From positions 1 to 64,000 of the forward strand of contig CALEQZ010000015.1 in the NCBI GenBank assembly GCA_937908115.1: DNA of 64,000 bases. Reading direction: 5' to 3'. Below, one piece after another: positions 1 to 11,251 of the stretch. The position numbers and the translations under genes are program-made. The notes beneath the pieces are model-generated. The model was not told where the DNA came from, did not search any database, and saw only the letters and a program-made list of their open reading frames with translations. Position 1 is the stretch's first letter; every line of letters begins with the position of its first letter. This stretch comes from an uncultured Alcaligenaceae bacterium. Its GTDB lineage: Bacteria > Pseudomonadota > Gammaproteobacteria > Burkholderiales > Burkholderiaceae_B.

Positions 1-1
1 G

Positions 2-2242
2 TCCAACGAGCCGGCGCCCGCCGGCAAGCCCGCCGCCGCGCCGGCAGCCAAGTCCGCGCCCGCTGCGCCTGCGGCCGCACCTGCTGCGTCGTCCAAGAGC
101 GCCATCGACCGCGACGAGGCCCGCCGTGCGGCAGAAGCCGAGGCCGCCGCGCTGCGCGAGATGCTGAGCCGGCCGCGCAAGGTGCTGCGCGCGCCCGAGC
201 CGCAGGCCAACCCGGCCGCCTTGTCCGGCACGCTGCACAAGCCGGCCGGCGCCAAGGCGGCCAAGAAGGACAAGGACACCAAGCCGGGCACTGCCGGCAA
301 GAAGGTCATCAAGGCCGGCGAGGTCGCCTCGACCTGGTCCGATGAGGCCTCGCGCAAGAAGCCGGCCGACCGGCGCGACGCCGCGCCCGGCGCCAGCCGC
401 GATGGCTGGCGCGCCGGCGGCAAGGGTGGCAAGGGCGGACGCAACCGCCAGCAGCAGCAGACCGAGCGCCAGCAGCAGCAACCCGAGTTCATCGCGCGCG
501 AAGTCCACGTGCCCGAAACCATCACCGTGGCCGACCTGGCGCACAAGATGGCGGTCAAGGCGGCCGAGGTCATCAAGCAATTGATGAAGCTGGGCCAGAT
601 GGTCACCATCAACCAGGTGCTGGACCAGGAAACGGCCATGATCGTGGTCGAGGAAATGGGCCACAAGGCGATCGCCGCCAAGCTGGACGATCCGGAGGCC
701 TTCCTGGACGAGGCGCCGCACGAGGAAAGCGAGCAGTTGCCGCGCGCGCCGGTGGTCACGGTCATGGGCCACGTCGACCACGGCAAGACCTCGCTGCTGG
801 ACTACATCCGCCGCACCAAGGTTGCCGCGGGTGAAGCCGGCGGCATCACCCAGCACATCGGCGCCTACCACGTGCAGACCGACCGCGGCATGGTCACCTT
901 CCTGGACACTCCGGGCCACGAGGCGTTTACCGCCATGCGCGCACGCGGGGCCAAGGCCACCGACATCGTCATCCTGGTGGTGGCCGCCGACGACGGCGTC
1001 ATGCCCCAGACCCGCGAAGCCATCCACCACGCCAAGGCAGCCGGCGTGCCCATGGTGGTTGCGGTCAACAAGATCGATAAGCCCGAGGCCAATCCCGAGC
1101 GCGTCAAGCAGGAGCTGGTGGCCGAAGAGGTCGTGCCCGAAGAATACGGCGGCGACGTGCCTTTCGTGCCGGTGTCGGCCAAGACGGGGCAGGGGATCGA
1201 CGACCTGCTCGAAAACGTCTTGCTGCAGGCCGAAATCCTCGAACTGAAGGCGCCGGTCGACGCGCCGGCCAAGGGCCTGGTCATCGAGGCGCGCCTGGAC
1301 AAGGGGCGCGGCCCGGTGGCCACCATCCTGGTGCAGAGCGGCACGCTCAAGCGCGGCGACGTGGTGCTGGCCGGCGCCAGCTATGGCCGTGTGCGCGCCA
1401 TGCTGGACGAAAACGGCAAGACGGTCACCTCGGCCGGGCCTTCCATCCCGGTCGAGATCCAGGGCCTGACCGAGGTCCCGGCCGCCGGCGACGAGCTCAT
1501 CGTGCTGGCCGACGAACGCAAGGCCCGCGAAATCGCCCTGTTCCGCCAGGGCAAGTTCCGCGACGTCAAGCTCGCGCGCCAGCAGGCGGCCAAGCTGGAG
1601 TCGATGTTCGACAACCTTGGGGAAGGCACGCAGACCCTGCCGCTCATCGTCAAGACCGACGTGCAGGGTTCGCAGGAGGCCTTGGTGGCCGCGCTGACCA
1701 AGCTGTCGACCGACGAGGTGCGCGTGCAGGTGGTGCACGCCGGCGTGGGTGGCGTGACCGAAAGCGACGTCAACCTGGCCATTGCCTCCAACGCGGTGAT
1801 CATCGGCTTCAACGTGCGTGCCGACCAGGGCGCCAAGAAGCTGGCCGAATCCAATGGCGTGGACCTGCGCTACTACAACATCATCTACGATGCCGTGGAT
1901 GAGGTGAAGGCGGCCATGTCCGGCATGCTGGCGCCCGAGAAGCGCGAGGAAGTCATCGGCCAGGCCGAGATCCGTGAGGTCTACAGCATTTCGCGCATCG
2001 GCAACGTCGCCGGCTGCATGGTCACCGAGGGCGTGGTGCGCCGCGATGCGCAGGTGCGCCTGCTGCGCGACAACGTCGTGCTGTGGACCGGCCAGCTCGA
2101 CTCGCTGCGCCGCTTCAAGGACGACGTGCGCGAAGTGCGCGCCGGCTTCGATTGCGGCCTGACGCTGCGCGGCAACAACGACATCAAGGTAGGCGACCAG
2201 CTCGAGATCTTCGAGATCAAGGAAATCGCGCGAACCTTGTGA
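2..2242 (+). CDS. infB: Translation initiation factor IF-2, 5'-truncated by window edge
   Basis: GTPase that places initiator fMet-tRNA on the 30S subunit and promotes subunit joining. The frame is open from the first bases of the window, so the start lies upstream; about 746 codons are visible. The Ala/Pro/Lys-rich linker at the left is typical of the variable N-terminal half of IF-2. The G domain is complete: G1 GHVDHGKT at 767-790, G3 DTPGHE from 905, G4 NKID from 1067, followed by a SAK motif. Domains II, III and the C-terminal fMet-tRNA-binding domain follow to the stop. It heads the infB-rbfA-truB-typA run. The identification is secure; only the N-terminus is unseen. Confidence 0.98.
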   Translation, partial: SNEPAPAGKPAAAPAAKSAPAAPAAAPAASSKSAIDRDEARRAAEAEAAALREMLSRPRKVLRAPEPQANPAALSGTLHKPAGAKAAKKDKDTKPGTAGKKVIKAGEVASTWSDEASRKKPADRRDAAPGASRDGWRAGGKGGKGGRNRQQQQTERQQQQPEFIAREVHVPETITVADLAHKMAVKAAEVIKQLMKLGQMVTINQVLDQETAMIVVEEMGHKAIAAKLDDPEAFLDEAPHEESEQLPRAPVVTVMGHVDHGKTSLLDYIRRTKVAAGEAGGITQHIGAYHVQTDRGMVTFLDTPGHEAFTAMRARGAKATDIVILVVAADDGVMPQTREAIHHAKAAGVPMVVAVNKIDKPEANPERVKQELVAEEVVPEEYGGDVPFVPVSAKTGQGIDDLLENVLLQAEILELKAPVDAPAKGLVIEARLDKGRGPVATILVQSGTLKRGDVVLAGASYGRVRAMLDENGKTVTSAGPSIPVEIQGLTEVPAAGDELIVLADERKAREIALFRQGKFRDVKLARQQAAKLESMFDNLGEGTQTLPLIVKTDVQGSQEALVAALTKLSTDEVRVQVVHAGVGGVTESDVNLAIASNAVIIGFNVRADQGAKKLAESNGVDLRYYNIIYDAVDEVKAAMSGMLAPEKREEVIGQAEIREVYSISRIGNVAGCMVTEGVVRRDAQVRLLRDNVVLWTGQLDSLRRFKDDVREVRAGFDCGLTLRGNNDIKVGDQLEIFEIKEIARTL

Positions 2243-2252
2243 TGCCTTGCCG

Positions 2253-2654
2253 ATGACACGCCACAAGAGCAAAGCCATTCCTGGCCGCAACCTGCGGCTG
2301 GCCGACCAGATCCAGAAGGATCTAGCGGCCATCATCCAGCGCGAGATCGACGTGTCGCGCGCCGGCCTGATTACGTTGAGCGGCGTCGAGCTGTCGCCAG
2401 ACTACGCCCACGCGAAGGTGTACTTCACCGTGCTGGGCGCCGAGCCCGAGGTCGCCGCCGACGTGCTCAACGAAAAGGCCGGCTGGCTGCATTCCCAGCT
2501 GTACAAGCTGCTGCACATCCATACGGTGCCGACGCTGCGCTTCATCCATGATGAGCAGGTCGCCCGCGGCATCGAAATGTCCCGGCTGATCGAGCGCGCC
2601 AACCGGCCCGGCGCGCGCGCCGACGAGCCCGACGAACCCGAGGACCGGTCCTGA
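2253..2654 (+). CDS. rbfA: 30S ribosome-binding factor A
   Basis: Small KH-type protein that binds immature 30S subunits and helps late 16S rRNA 5'-end processing and cold adaptation. The 133-residue product starts with a basic stretch and the family signature RLADQIQKDLAAIIQREI, followed by the LSGVELSPDYAHAKVY core and an acidic, disordered tail. The frame allows a TTG two codons earlier (2247), but the ATG at 2253 gives the usual start. It lies 10 bp after infB and before truB, the standard proteobacterial order. Confidence 0.96.
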   Translation: MTRHKSKAIPGRNLRLADQIQKDLAAIIQREIDVSRAGLITLSGVELSPDYAHAKVYFTVLGAEPEVAADVLNEKAGWLHSQLYKLLHIHTVPTLRFIHDEQVARGIEMSRLIERANRPGARADEPDEPEDRS

Positions 2655-2692
2655 CAGGGCTGCCGTCGCATTTTTTTGCAGGATATCCGACG

Positions 2693-3441
2693 ATGGCCAA
2701 AAGACGCGGGCTGGCGCTCGACGGCGTGCTGTTGCTGGACAAACCCGAGGGCTTGTCCAGCAATCACGCGCTGCAGCGCGCGCGCCGCACGCTCAATGCC
2801 CAGAAGGCAGGCCACACCGGCACGCTTGATCCCTTCGCCACCGGGCTGCTGGTCTGCTGCATGGGCCGCGCCACCAAGATCTGCGCGGCCATGCTCGACG
2901 CCGACAAGGCGTACCGGGCGACGCTGGCCTTCGGCGAGGAAACCGATTCGGGCGACCTGACCGGCAACGTGGTCGCGCGCGCGGCCGATTTCGGTGGCGT
3001 CGACGAGCAGGCGCTGCGTGAGGTGCTGGCGCGTTTCGTCGGCCAGATCCAGCAGGTGCCGCCGATGTATTCCGCGCTCAAGCGCGACGGCCGGCCTCTT
3101 TACGAATATGCCCGGGCCGGCATCGAGGTCGAGCGCGAGCCGCGCACGGTGACCGTGCATGGCATCGAACTCGTGCGTTGGGACGCGCGCTCGGCGGTCA
3201 TCGACGTGTCGTGCAGCAAGGGTACGTACATCCGCACGCTGGCGCAGGACATCGGTCGCGCACTCGGATGCGGGGCGCACCTGTCGGCGTTGTCGCGCAC
3301 CCGCGTCGGGCCTTTCGCGCTGGCCGACGCCGTCACGCTCGATGCCCTGCAGTCCATGGATGACCCGGTCCGGGCGCTTCTGCCCTTGAACGAATTGCCG
3401 GCAGGCTTGATGCCCGCCGGGCCAATGCAAAGGAACCCGTC

Positions 3442-3445
<4 letters not shown>
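2693..3445 (+). CDS. truB: tRNA pseudouridine(55) synthase
   Basis: Converts U55 in the T-loop of tRNAs to pseudouridine. The 250-residue protein has the family's N-terminal block LDGVLLLDKPEGLSSN and the catalytic-Asp motif GHTGTLDPFATG (Asp about residue 47), then the FGEETDSGDLTG block and the C-terminal KGTYIRTLAQDIG motif. The stop overlaps the typA start by 4 bp, suggesting coupled translation. A run of seven T lies in the 38-bp gap after rbfA, but no convincing hairpin precedes it. Confidence 0.97.
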
Positions 3446-5262
<1,817 letters not shown>

Positions 5263-5269
5263 TCGGGTC

Positions 5270-5292
5270 GCGGCCGGCGGGCGGCCGCCTTT
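5270..5292 (+). terminator. Possible terminator after typA
   Basis: A 7-bp perfect stem (5270-5276 with 5282-5288) with a 5-nt loop starts 8 bases after the typA stop and is followed by CTTT only. The short T-tract makes intrinsic termination uncertain. It lies in the gap between the convergent typA and tpm genes. Confidence 0.35.
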
Positions 5293-5306
5293 GCCCGTGT
5301 GGCGGC

Positions 5307-5966
5307 CTAGCCGCGCCCGCGCAGTTGGTACACGAGGGTGTCCAGCCGCGTGACGCCGGCCTGCAGGAATTTCGGTTCCTTGGCTAGGCTGTCGTGGCGG
5401 CTGACCAGTTCGACCTCGGTGTGGTCGGCGTATAGGCGGCGCACCTCGTCGTCGTCCACCGAGAATGGCGGCCCGGCCATTTGGTCTTGCGGGTAGTCCA
5501 GCGAGACCAGCAGCCCGCGGTAGCCGCCGGGCAGGCGGCCATAAACGCGATCGACGTAGCGCGCGCGCATGTCTGCAGGCAGGGCCACGAGCGCGGCCCG
5601 GTCGTAGACGCCGGTGCACCCGGCGAGCGTCGCGTCGTCCAGGTCGAAGATGTCCCCGCAGATCAGTTCGATGTCGCCGGCCGTGTAATGGCGCCCCTGG
5701 GCGCTGTCCCGTACGGCCGGTTGCAGGCCGTTCTCGGCGAAGAACTGTTCCACCGCCAGGGGAGACAGCTCCACGCCCAGCACGCGCAGGCCTTGCCGGG
5801 CCAGCCACAGCATGTCCAGCGTCTTGCCCGCCAGCGGCACCAGCACCCGGCTGCCGGGCGGCAGCTCCAGCAGGCGCCAGAATTTTTCCAGCGGCGGGGT
5901 GACCCGCGCCTGGTGAAAGTTGGTGCGGCCTTCGCGCCAGCGTTGCAGCCAGAATTCGGCGTCCAT
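5307..5966 (-). CDS. tpm: Thiopurine S-methyltransferase family protein
   Basis: SAM-dependent methyltransferase of the TPMT family, which methylates thiopurines and, in bacteria, selenium or tellurium oxyanion derivatives. The 219-residue product has the family start MDAEFWLQRWREGRTNFHQ, the SAM-binding stretch RVLVPLAGKTLDMLWLARQG with VLGVELSP, and the downstream GVYDRAALVALPADMR block. It is on the same strand as the urease genes, 48 bp after ureG, so it could ride on urease transcripts, though its function is unrelated. Natural substrate unknown. Confidence 0.93.
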   Translation of the reverse strand: MDAEFWLQRWREGRTNFHQARVTPPLEKFWRLLELPPGSRVLVPLAGKTLDMLWLARQGLRVLGVELSPLAVEQFFAENGLQPAVRDSAQGRHYTAGDIELICGDIFDLDDATLAGCTGVYDRAALVALPADMRARYVDRVYGRLPGGYRGLLVSLDYPQDQMAGPPFSVDDDEVRRLYADHTEVELVSRHDSLAKEPKFLQAGVTRLDTLVYQLRGRG

Positions 5967-6014
5967 CGTCCCTTGTTGCTCCGTTGCGGTGGCGATGCGC
6001 CGTATTGTAGGCAG

Positions 6015-6641
6015 TCAGGCCTGCAGCAGGCCCTTGCGCTCGATGAAGGCGATGATTTCCGCCAGTCCGGCGCCGGACTTCATGTCGCTCATCACGTAAG
6101 GACGCTCGCCGCGCATGCGGCGGGTGTCTTCCTCCATCACGGCTAGCGACGCGCCGACCAGGGGGGCGAGGTCGATCTTGTTGATTACCAGGAGATCCGA
6201 CTTGGTGATGCCGGGCCCGCCCTTGCGGGGGATTTTTTCGCCACCGGCCACGTCGATGACGTAGATGGTCAAGTCTGACAGCTCGGGACTGAAGGTGGCG
6301 GCAAGGTTATCGCCGCCCGACTCGATGAAGACGATGTCCGCATCGGGAAACTTCGCGAGCATGCGGTCGACCGCGTCCAGGTTGATCGAGGCATCTTCGC
6401 GGATGGCGGTGTGCGGGCAGCCGCCCGTTTCCACCCCCATGATGCGTTCGGCCGGCAGGGCGTCGGCCACGGTAAGCAGCCGCTGGTCCTCCTTGGTATA
6501 GATGTCGTTGGTGATGACCACCAGGTCGTAGCGGCTGCGCATGGCCTTGCACAGCATTTCCAGCAGGGTGGTCTTTCCGGATCCGACCGGGCCGCCTATG
6601 CCCACGCGCAGCGGCGGATTCTTCTTGGTGCGGGCTTGCAT
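6015..6641 (-). CDS. ureG: Urease accessory GTPase UreG
   Basis: SIMIBI-class GTPase that powers nickel insertion into the urease apoenzyme in complex with UreD, UreF and UreE. The 208 residues contain the P-loop GPVGSGKTTLLE (about residues 17-28), the NDIYTKEDQ segment, the conserved ETGGCPHTAIREDAS nickel/GTP-switch motif with its Cys-Pro-His, and ESGGDNLAATFSPEL. It is the last urease gene, 39 bp after ureF. Confidence 0.98.
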   Translation of the reverse strand: MQARTKKNPPLRVGIGGPVGSGKTTLLEMLCKAMRSRYDLVVITNDIYTKEDQRLLTVADALPAERIMGVETGGCPHTAIREDASINLDAVDRMLAKFPDADIVFIESGGDNLAATFSPELSDLTIYVIDVAGGEKIPRKGGPGITKSDLLVINKIDLAPLVGASLAVMEEDTRRMRGERPYVMSDMKSGAGLAEIIAFIERKGLLQA

Positions 6642-6680
6642 CGATGTTCCTCGTCGTTCAATGGCGATCGGTTGCCTGCA

Positions 6681-7424
6681 CTAGGAGCGGAACAGGCGCG
6701 AATACTGTGTTTCGTGTCGGGCCGACAGGATGGCGAGCATCGGTGCGAAGGTGCTGACCGCATCGTGCCCGTCATCGGGCGCGCATTCGCCATTTGCCTG
6801 GCGTTCGCCTGCCAGCGCGGCAAGCTGCGCGCGCCCGGCGGCCTCGGCCACCGAGGGCCGCAGGCCATCCAGGATGCGCTGGCCTGCGGCCTGGCCGAGC
6901 GGGATCGCCTTGATGGCAGCCGCGACCTGGTTCTCGGTCCACGCGTACAGCCAAGCGGCGGCGCAGGCGCAGCCATCCAGCCCCAGGGCGCCAGCGGCAT
7001 AGGCATAGGCCGTGGGCAACGCTACCGGCCGCATGGCGGCAAGCTGCGCGCGCGCCGTGGCATCGCCCCATTGCAGGTCAAGGGCCAGCCGCGCCAGCGA
7101 CGCGCCCATTTGCTCGGCTTCCAGCCGCAGCTCTGCCGTCTCGCGCAACGCGAGCAGCGTCCGGTTTGCCTGGTGTACGCATTGCCAATCGCCCTGGCGC
7201 CAGGCGTGCCACTGCCGGACCAGCAAGACCGCTTCGCCGCGAGCGAGCACGTCCAGCCCTGCCGCAATCCAGCGCGCGGCCGTATCCGCGTCGACCACTG
7301 TCCCGGCATCGATGGCGGCCTCCAACCCTTGCGAGTAGCTGAAGCCCCCTATGGGCAGGGCTGGCGATGCCAGTTGCAGCAGCGCGACGAGGCATGCGGC
7401 GTCGGTGGCGTGGCCGTCGGGCAT
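6681..7424 (-). CDS. ureF: Urease accessory protein UreF
   Basis: All-helical scaffold that bridges UreD and UreG during nickel delivery. The 247-residue product from the ATG at 7424 begins MPDGHATDAACLVALLQLAS and carries the family signature SPALPIGGFSYSQGLE near residue 24, followed by the typical helical body. The start lies 16 bp after the ureE stop. The same frame stays open for another 195 codons upstream, antisense-free but in the wrong frame of ureE; that extension is Thr/Pro-rich and has no homology signature, so it is not taken as coding. Confidence 0.95.
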   Translation of the reverse strand: MPDGHATDAACLVALLQLASPALPIGGFSYSQGLEAAIDAGTVVDADTAARWIAAGLDVLARGEAVLLVRQWHAWRQGDWQCVHQANRTLLALRETAELRLEAEQMGASLARLALDLQWGDATARAQLAAMRPVALPTAYAYAAGALGLDGCACAAAWLYAWTENQVAAAIKAIPLGQAAGQRILDGLRPSVAEAAGRAQLAALAGERQANGECAPDDGHDAVSTFAPMLAILSARHETQYSRLFRS

Positions 7425-7440
7425 GGCTGGTCTCCCGGCC

Positions 7441-8094
<654 letters not shown>

Positions 8095-8193
8095 GCTCGG
8101 TGTATCCATTGCGTGTGCAGGCAAGGCAGGCGGCGCCATGGCGGCGAAGGCGCCGCATCGCCCGCGCCGTGCAGGTTCTGCCGGCTTTGCCGG

Positions 8194-9897
8194 TCAAAAC
8201 AGGAAGTAGCGCTGGGCCATGGGCAAGACCCTGGCCGGCTCGCACATTAGCAGCTGGCCGTCGGCCACCACTTGATAGGTTTCGGGGTCGACCTCTATGC
8301 GCGGCTGCCAATCGTTGAGCACCATGTCGCGCTTGCCCACGCCGCGCACGCCGCGCACAGGCGAGATGCGCCGGGCCAGCCGCAACCGGCCCGCGACGTC
8401 GGCCTCGAAGGCGGCTTGCGAGACGAAGGTGATCGAGTTGCGCGCCAGGGCGCCGGCGCGCGCGCCGAACATCTCCCGGTAATGCACCGGCTGGGGCGTG
8501 GGGATGGACGCGTTGGGATCACCCATGAGCGCCATCACGATCTGGCCGCCCTTGAGCACCAGGTCTGGCTTGACGCCGAAAAACGCCGGGTCCCACAAAA
8601 CGAGGTCGGCCCACTTGCCGGGTTCGACCGAGCCCACTTCGTGGGCAATGCCGTGCGTGATGGCGGGGTTGATCGTGTACTTGGCGATGTAGCGGCGGGC
8701 ACGCAGGTTGTCAGCGATACCGTCGCCGGGCAACGCGCCGCGCTGCACCTTCATTTTGTGCGCGGTCTGCCAGGTGCGCAGGATGGTCTCGCCGACGCGG
8801 CCCATGGCCTGCGAGTCACTGGAGATCATCGAAAGCGCGCCAAGGTCGTGCAGGATGTCTTCGGCGGCGATGGTTTCGCGCCGGATGCGCGATTCGGCGA
8901 AAGCCACGTCCTCGGCGATGGCCGCATCCAGATGGTGGCAAACCATCAGCATGTCGAGGTGTTCGTCGACCGTATTGACAGTGTAGGGGCGCGTCGGATT
9001 GGTCGACGACGGCAGCACGTTGGGGTGGCCGGCGATGCGCAGGATGTCCGGCGCGTGGCCGCCGCCCGCGCCTTCGGTGTGGTAGGTGTGTATGGTGCGT
9101 CCGCCGATGGCGGCGATGGTGGCTTCGACGAAGCCGCTTTCGTTGAGCGTGTCGGTATGGATGGCCACCTGGGTGTCGGTGCGCTCGGCCACGTCTAGGC
9201 AGCAGTCGATGGCCGCCGGCGTCGATCCCCAGTCTTCGTGCAGCTTCAGCCCGATGGCGCCGGCGGCGATCTGCTCCATCAGCGGCTCGGGGCGGCTGGC
9301 GTTGCCCTTGCCGAGCAGGCCGATGTTGATCGGCCATCCCTCCACGGCGGCCAGCATCTGTTCGATGTGCCAAGGGCCGGGCGTGCAGGTGGTGGCATTG
9401 GTGCCGGTGGCCGGGCCCGTGCCCCCGCCGATCAGGGTGGTGATGCCGCTGGCCAGCGCCTCGTCCACCAGCTGCGGGCAGATGAAGTGCACGTGCGCGT
9501 CGATGCCGCCAGCCGTGACGATCTTGCCTTCGCCGGCGATGATCTCGGTGCCCGCGCCGATGGCGATGTCCACGCCGGGCTGGATGTCCGGATTGCCGGC
9601 CTTGCCGATGCGCTGGATGCGGCCGTCCTTGATGCCGATGTCGGCCTTGACCACGCCCCAGTGATCGAGGATGACGGCGTTGGTGATGACGGTATCGGCC
9701 ACTTGCGCGGCTGGCCGCTGCGACTGGCCCATGCCATCGCGTATCACCTTGCCGCCGCCGAACTTGACCTCTTCGCCGTAAATGGTGTGGTCGCGCTCGA
9801 TGGCGATGAAGAGCTCGGTGTCGGCCAGCCGCACGCGGTCGCCGGTGGTCGGGCCGTACATCTCCGCGTAGGCGCGGCGCGATATTTTCTGGCTCAT
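8194..9897 (-). CDS. ureC: Urease alpha subunit
   Basis: Catalytic subunit of urease, hydrolysing urea to ammonia and carbamate in the cytoplasm. The 567 residues are full length. Visible active-site features are the HVHFICPQ metal-ligand motif (about residues 136-138), the carbamylated lysine in GAIGLKLHEDWG (about 219), the metal ligands in IHTDTLNE and HTYHTEGAGGGHAPD, and the mobile-flap block MVCHHLD near residue 320. Nothing indicates loss of function. ATG overlaps the ureB stop by 4 bp. Confidence 0.99.
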   Translation of the reverse strand: MSQKISRRAYAEMYGPTTGDRVRLADTELFIAIERDHTIYGEEVKFGGGKVIRDGMGQSQRPAAQVADTVITNAVILDHWGVVKADIGIKDGRIQRIGKAGNPDIQPGVDIAIGAGTEIIAGEGKIVTAGGIDAHVHFICPQLVDEALASGITTLIGGGTGPATGTNATTCTPGPWHIEQMLAAVEGWPINIGLLGKGNASRPEPLMEQIAAGAIGLKLHEDWGSTPAAIDCCLDVAERTDTQVAIHTDTLNESGFVEATIAAIGGRTIHTYHTEGAGGGHAPDILRIAGHPNVLPSSTNPTRPYTVNTVDEHLDMLMVCHHLDAAIAEDVAFAESRIRRETIAAEDILHDLGALSMISSDSQAMGRVGETILRTWQTAHKMKVQRGALPGDGIADNLRARRYIAKYTINPAITHGIAHEVGSVEPGKWADLVLWDPAFFGVKPDLVLKGGQIVMALMGDPNASIPTPQPVHYREMFGARAGALARNSITFVSQAAFEADVAGRLRLARRISPVRGVRGVGKRDMVLNDWQPRIEVDPETYQVVADGQLLMCEPARVLPMAQRYFLF

Positions 9898-10199
9898 AGC
9901 TTCCCCATGATCTTGCCGGCAAAACCATAGACGGTGCGCTCGCCGGACAGCTCCACCAGCTCGACTGTGCGTGTCTGGCCGGGTTCGAAGCGCACGGCCG
10001 TGCCGGCGGCGATGTTCAGGCGAAAGCCGCGCGCGGCCTCACGGTCGAACCGCAACGCCTCGTTGACTTCGTAGAAGTGATAGTGCGAACCCACCTGTAC
10101 GGGGCGGTCGCCCGCATTGGCCACGTCCAGGATGCGCGTGGCACGGCCCTCGTTGATGGCGATGTCGCCTTCCGGGACCAGGATTTCGCCGGGAATCAT
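9894..10199 (-). CDS. ureB: Urease beta subunit
   Basis: Structural subunit of the urease (alpha-beta-gamma)3 enzyme. The 101-residue product starts MIPGEILVPEGDIAINEGR and carries the conserved NAGDRPVQVGSHYHFYEVN and AAGTAVRFEPGQTR segments of the family. A 4-bp overlap with ureC supports translational coupling, and ureJ lies 48 bp upstream. Confidence 0.98.
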   Translation of the reverse strand: MIPGEILVPEGDIAINEGRATRILDVANAGDRPVQVGSHYHFYEVNEALRFDREAARGFRLNIAAGTAVRFEPGQTRTVELVELSGERTVYGFAGKIMGKL

Positions 10200-10247
10200 G
10201 GCAAGGCCTCCTCGTTTGTATGCATGGGCGGCTCGGCTGGCCCGCGC

Positions 10248-10850
10248 CTAGCCGGCCAGCAGCGCGAGCCCATAAAGGGCGACGCCGCCGCCCAACAGGC
10301 GCGCCGCCCACGCGCGGGCGCGGCGCAGCCACAGGCCGCTGGCGATACCGGCGCAATGCAAGGCCACGGTGGCCAGCATGAAGCCCGCAACATAGGGGCC
10401 TGCTGCGACCGTCGCCGGCAGCTCCGCGCCATGGGCGTGACCATGGAAAAGGGCAAACAGCGCCGCAACGACTGCGCCAGCGGCTTCGGGCAGGCGCGTG
10501 CGCGCGGCGGTCAGCAGTCCCAGGACCAGCAGCGAGGCGGCGATCATGGGTTCGACCGCCGGCAGCGCCAGGCCGGCCAGCCCAAGCAGGGCGCCGGCCA
10601 GCAACACCAGCGCGAACGCCAGCGGCGCGAGCCAGATGCGGCGGGCGGTCATGGCACTCCAGACGCCTAGGATGACCATCGCGCACAAATGGTCCAGCCC
10701 GGTGGGCGGGTGCAGCAGGCCGGCGGCCAGGCTGCCCCAGGCGCCGTCGGCGAGCGTATCGTGGCCGGGATGGGCGTGGGCCACCGAGGCGGCCAACAGG
10801 GCAAGGGTGCAAAGCGCGATGCGCGGCAGGCGATGGGTGCGGACGGACAT
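10248..10850 (-). CDS. ureJ: HupE/UreJ family nickel transporter
   Basis: Predicted inner-membrane secondary transporter for nickel, inserted between ureA and ureB as in Bordetella-type urease operons. The 200-residue protein has a signal-like N-terminus ending in HAHPGHD, the family motif HPPTGLDHLCAM (His/Asp residues thought to be metal ligands) and FALFHGHAHGAEL, and about six hydrophobic segments. Its place inside the operon suggests it supplies Ni2+ for urease maturation; specificity is inferred. Confidence 0.92.
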   Translation of the reverse strand: MSVRTHRLPRIALCTLALLAASVAHAHPGHDTLADGAWGSLAAGLLHPPTGLDHLCAMVILGVWSAMTARRIWLAPLAFALVLLAGALLGLAGLALPAVEPMIAASLLVLGLLTAARTRLPEAAGAVVAALFALFHGHAHGAELPATVAAGPYVAGFMLATVALHCAGIASGLWLRRARAWAARLLGGGVALYGLALLAG

Positions 10851-10905
10851 ACGGTTTCCTCTTGGTGGCTAAGGGCGGCGGCGCGGCGGGCAGCCGCCGC
10901 CGGCA

Positions 10906-11208
10906 TCAGGCGATGGGGTTGTGGACGGTGACCAGCTTGGTGCCATCGGGAAAGGTGGCCTCGACCTGCACGTCGGGGATCATCTCCGGCACGCCTTCCA
11001 TGACGTCGTCGCGGGTCAGCAGGGTGGTGCCGTAGTCCATCAGTTCGGCTACCGTGCGGCCCTCGCGCGCGCCTTCCATCAGCGCCGCGCTGATGTAGGC
11101 GACCGCTTCCGGATAGTTCAGCTTCAGCCCCTTGGCGCGGCGGCGCTCGGCCAGCAGCGCGGCGGTGAAGATCAGGAGCTTGTCTTTTTCGCGGGGGGTC
11201 AGTTTCAT
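10906..11208 (-). CDS. ureA: Urease gamma subunit
   Basis: Small structural subunit of urease. From the ATG at 11208 the product is 100 residues beginning MKLTPREKDKLLIFTAALLAERR, with NYPEAVAYISAALMEGAREG and the C-terminal VEATFPDGTKLVTVHNPI, all standard for UreA. The frame upstream is open but overlaps ureD in another frame and is not part of the gene. It lies 43 bp after ureD and 55 bp before ureJ. Confidence 0.98.
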   Translation of the reverse strand: MKLTPREKDKLLIFTAALLAERRRAKGLKLNYPEAVAYISAALMEGAREGRTVAELMDYGTTLLTRDDVMEGVPEMIPDVQVEATFPDGTKLVTVHNPIA

Positions 11209-11251
11209 GGCTCGGACGGGGTCAGCATGAAAGAATGGGTGGGCCGGGCGC

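Noticed and set aside
2654..2692. Run of seven T between rbfA and truB as a terminator
   Set aside because: The preceding sequence forms no convincing stem, and the genes belong to a conserved operon.
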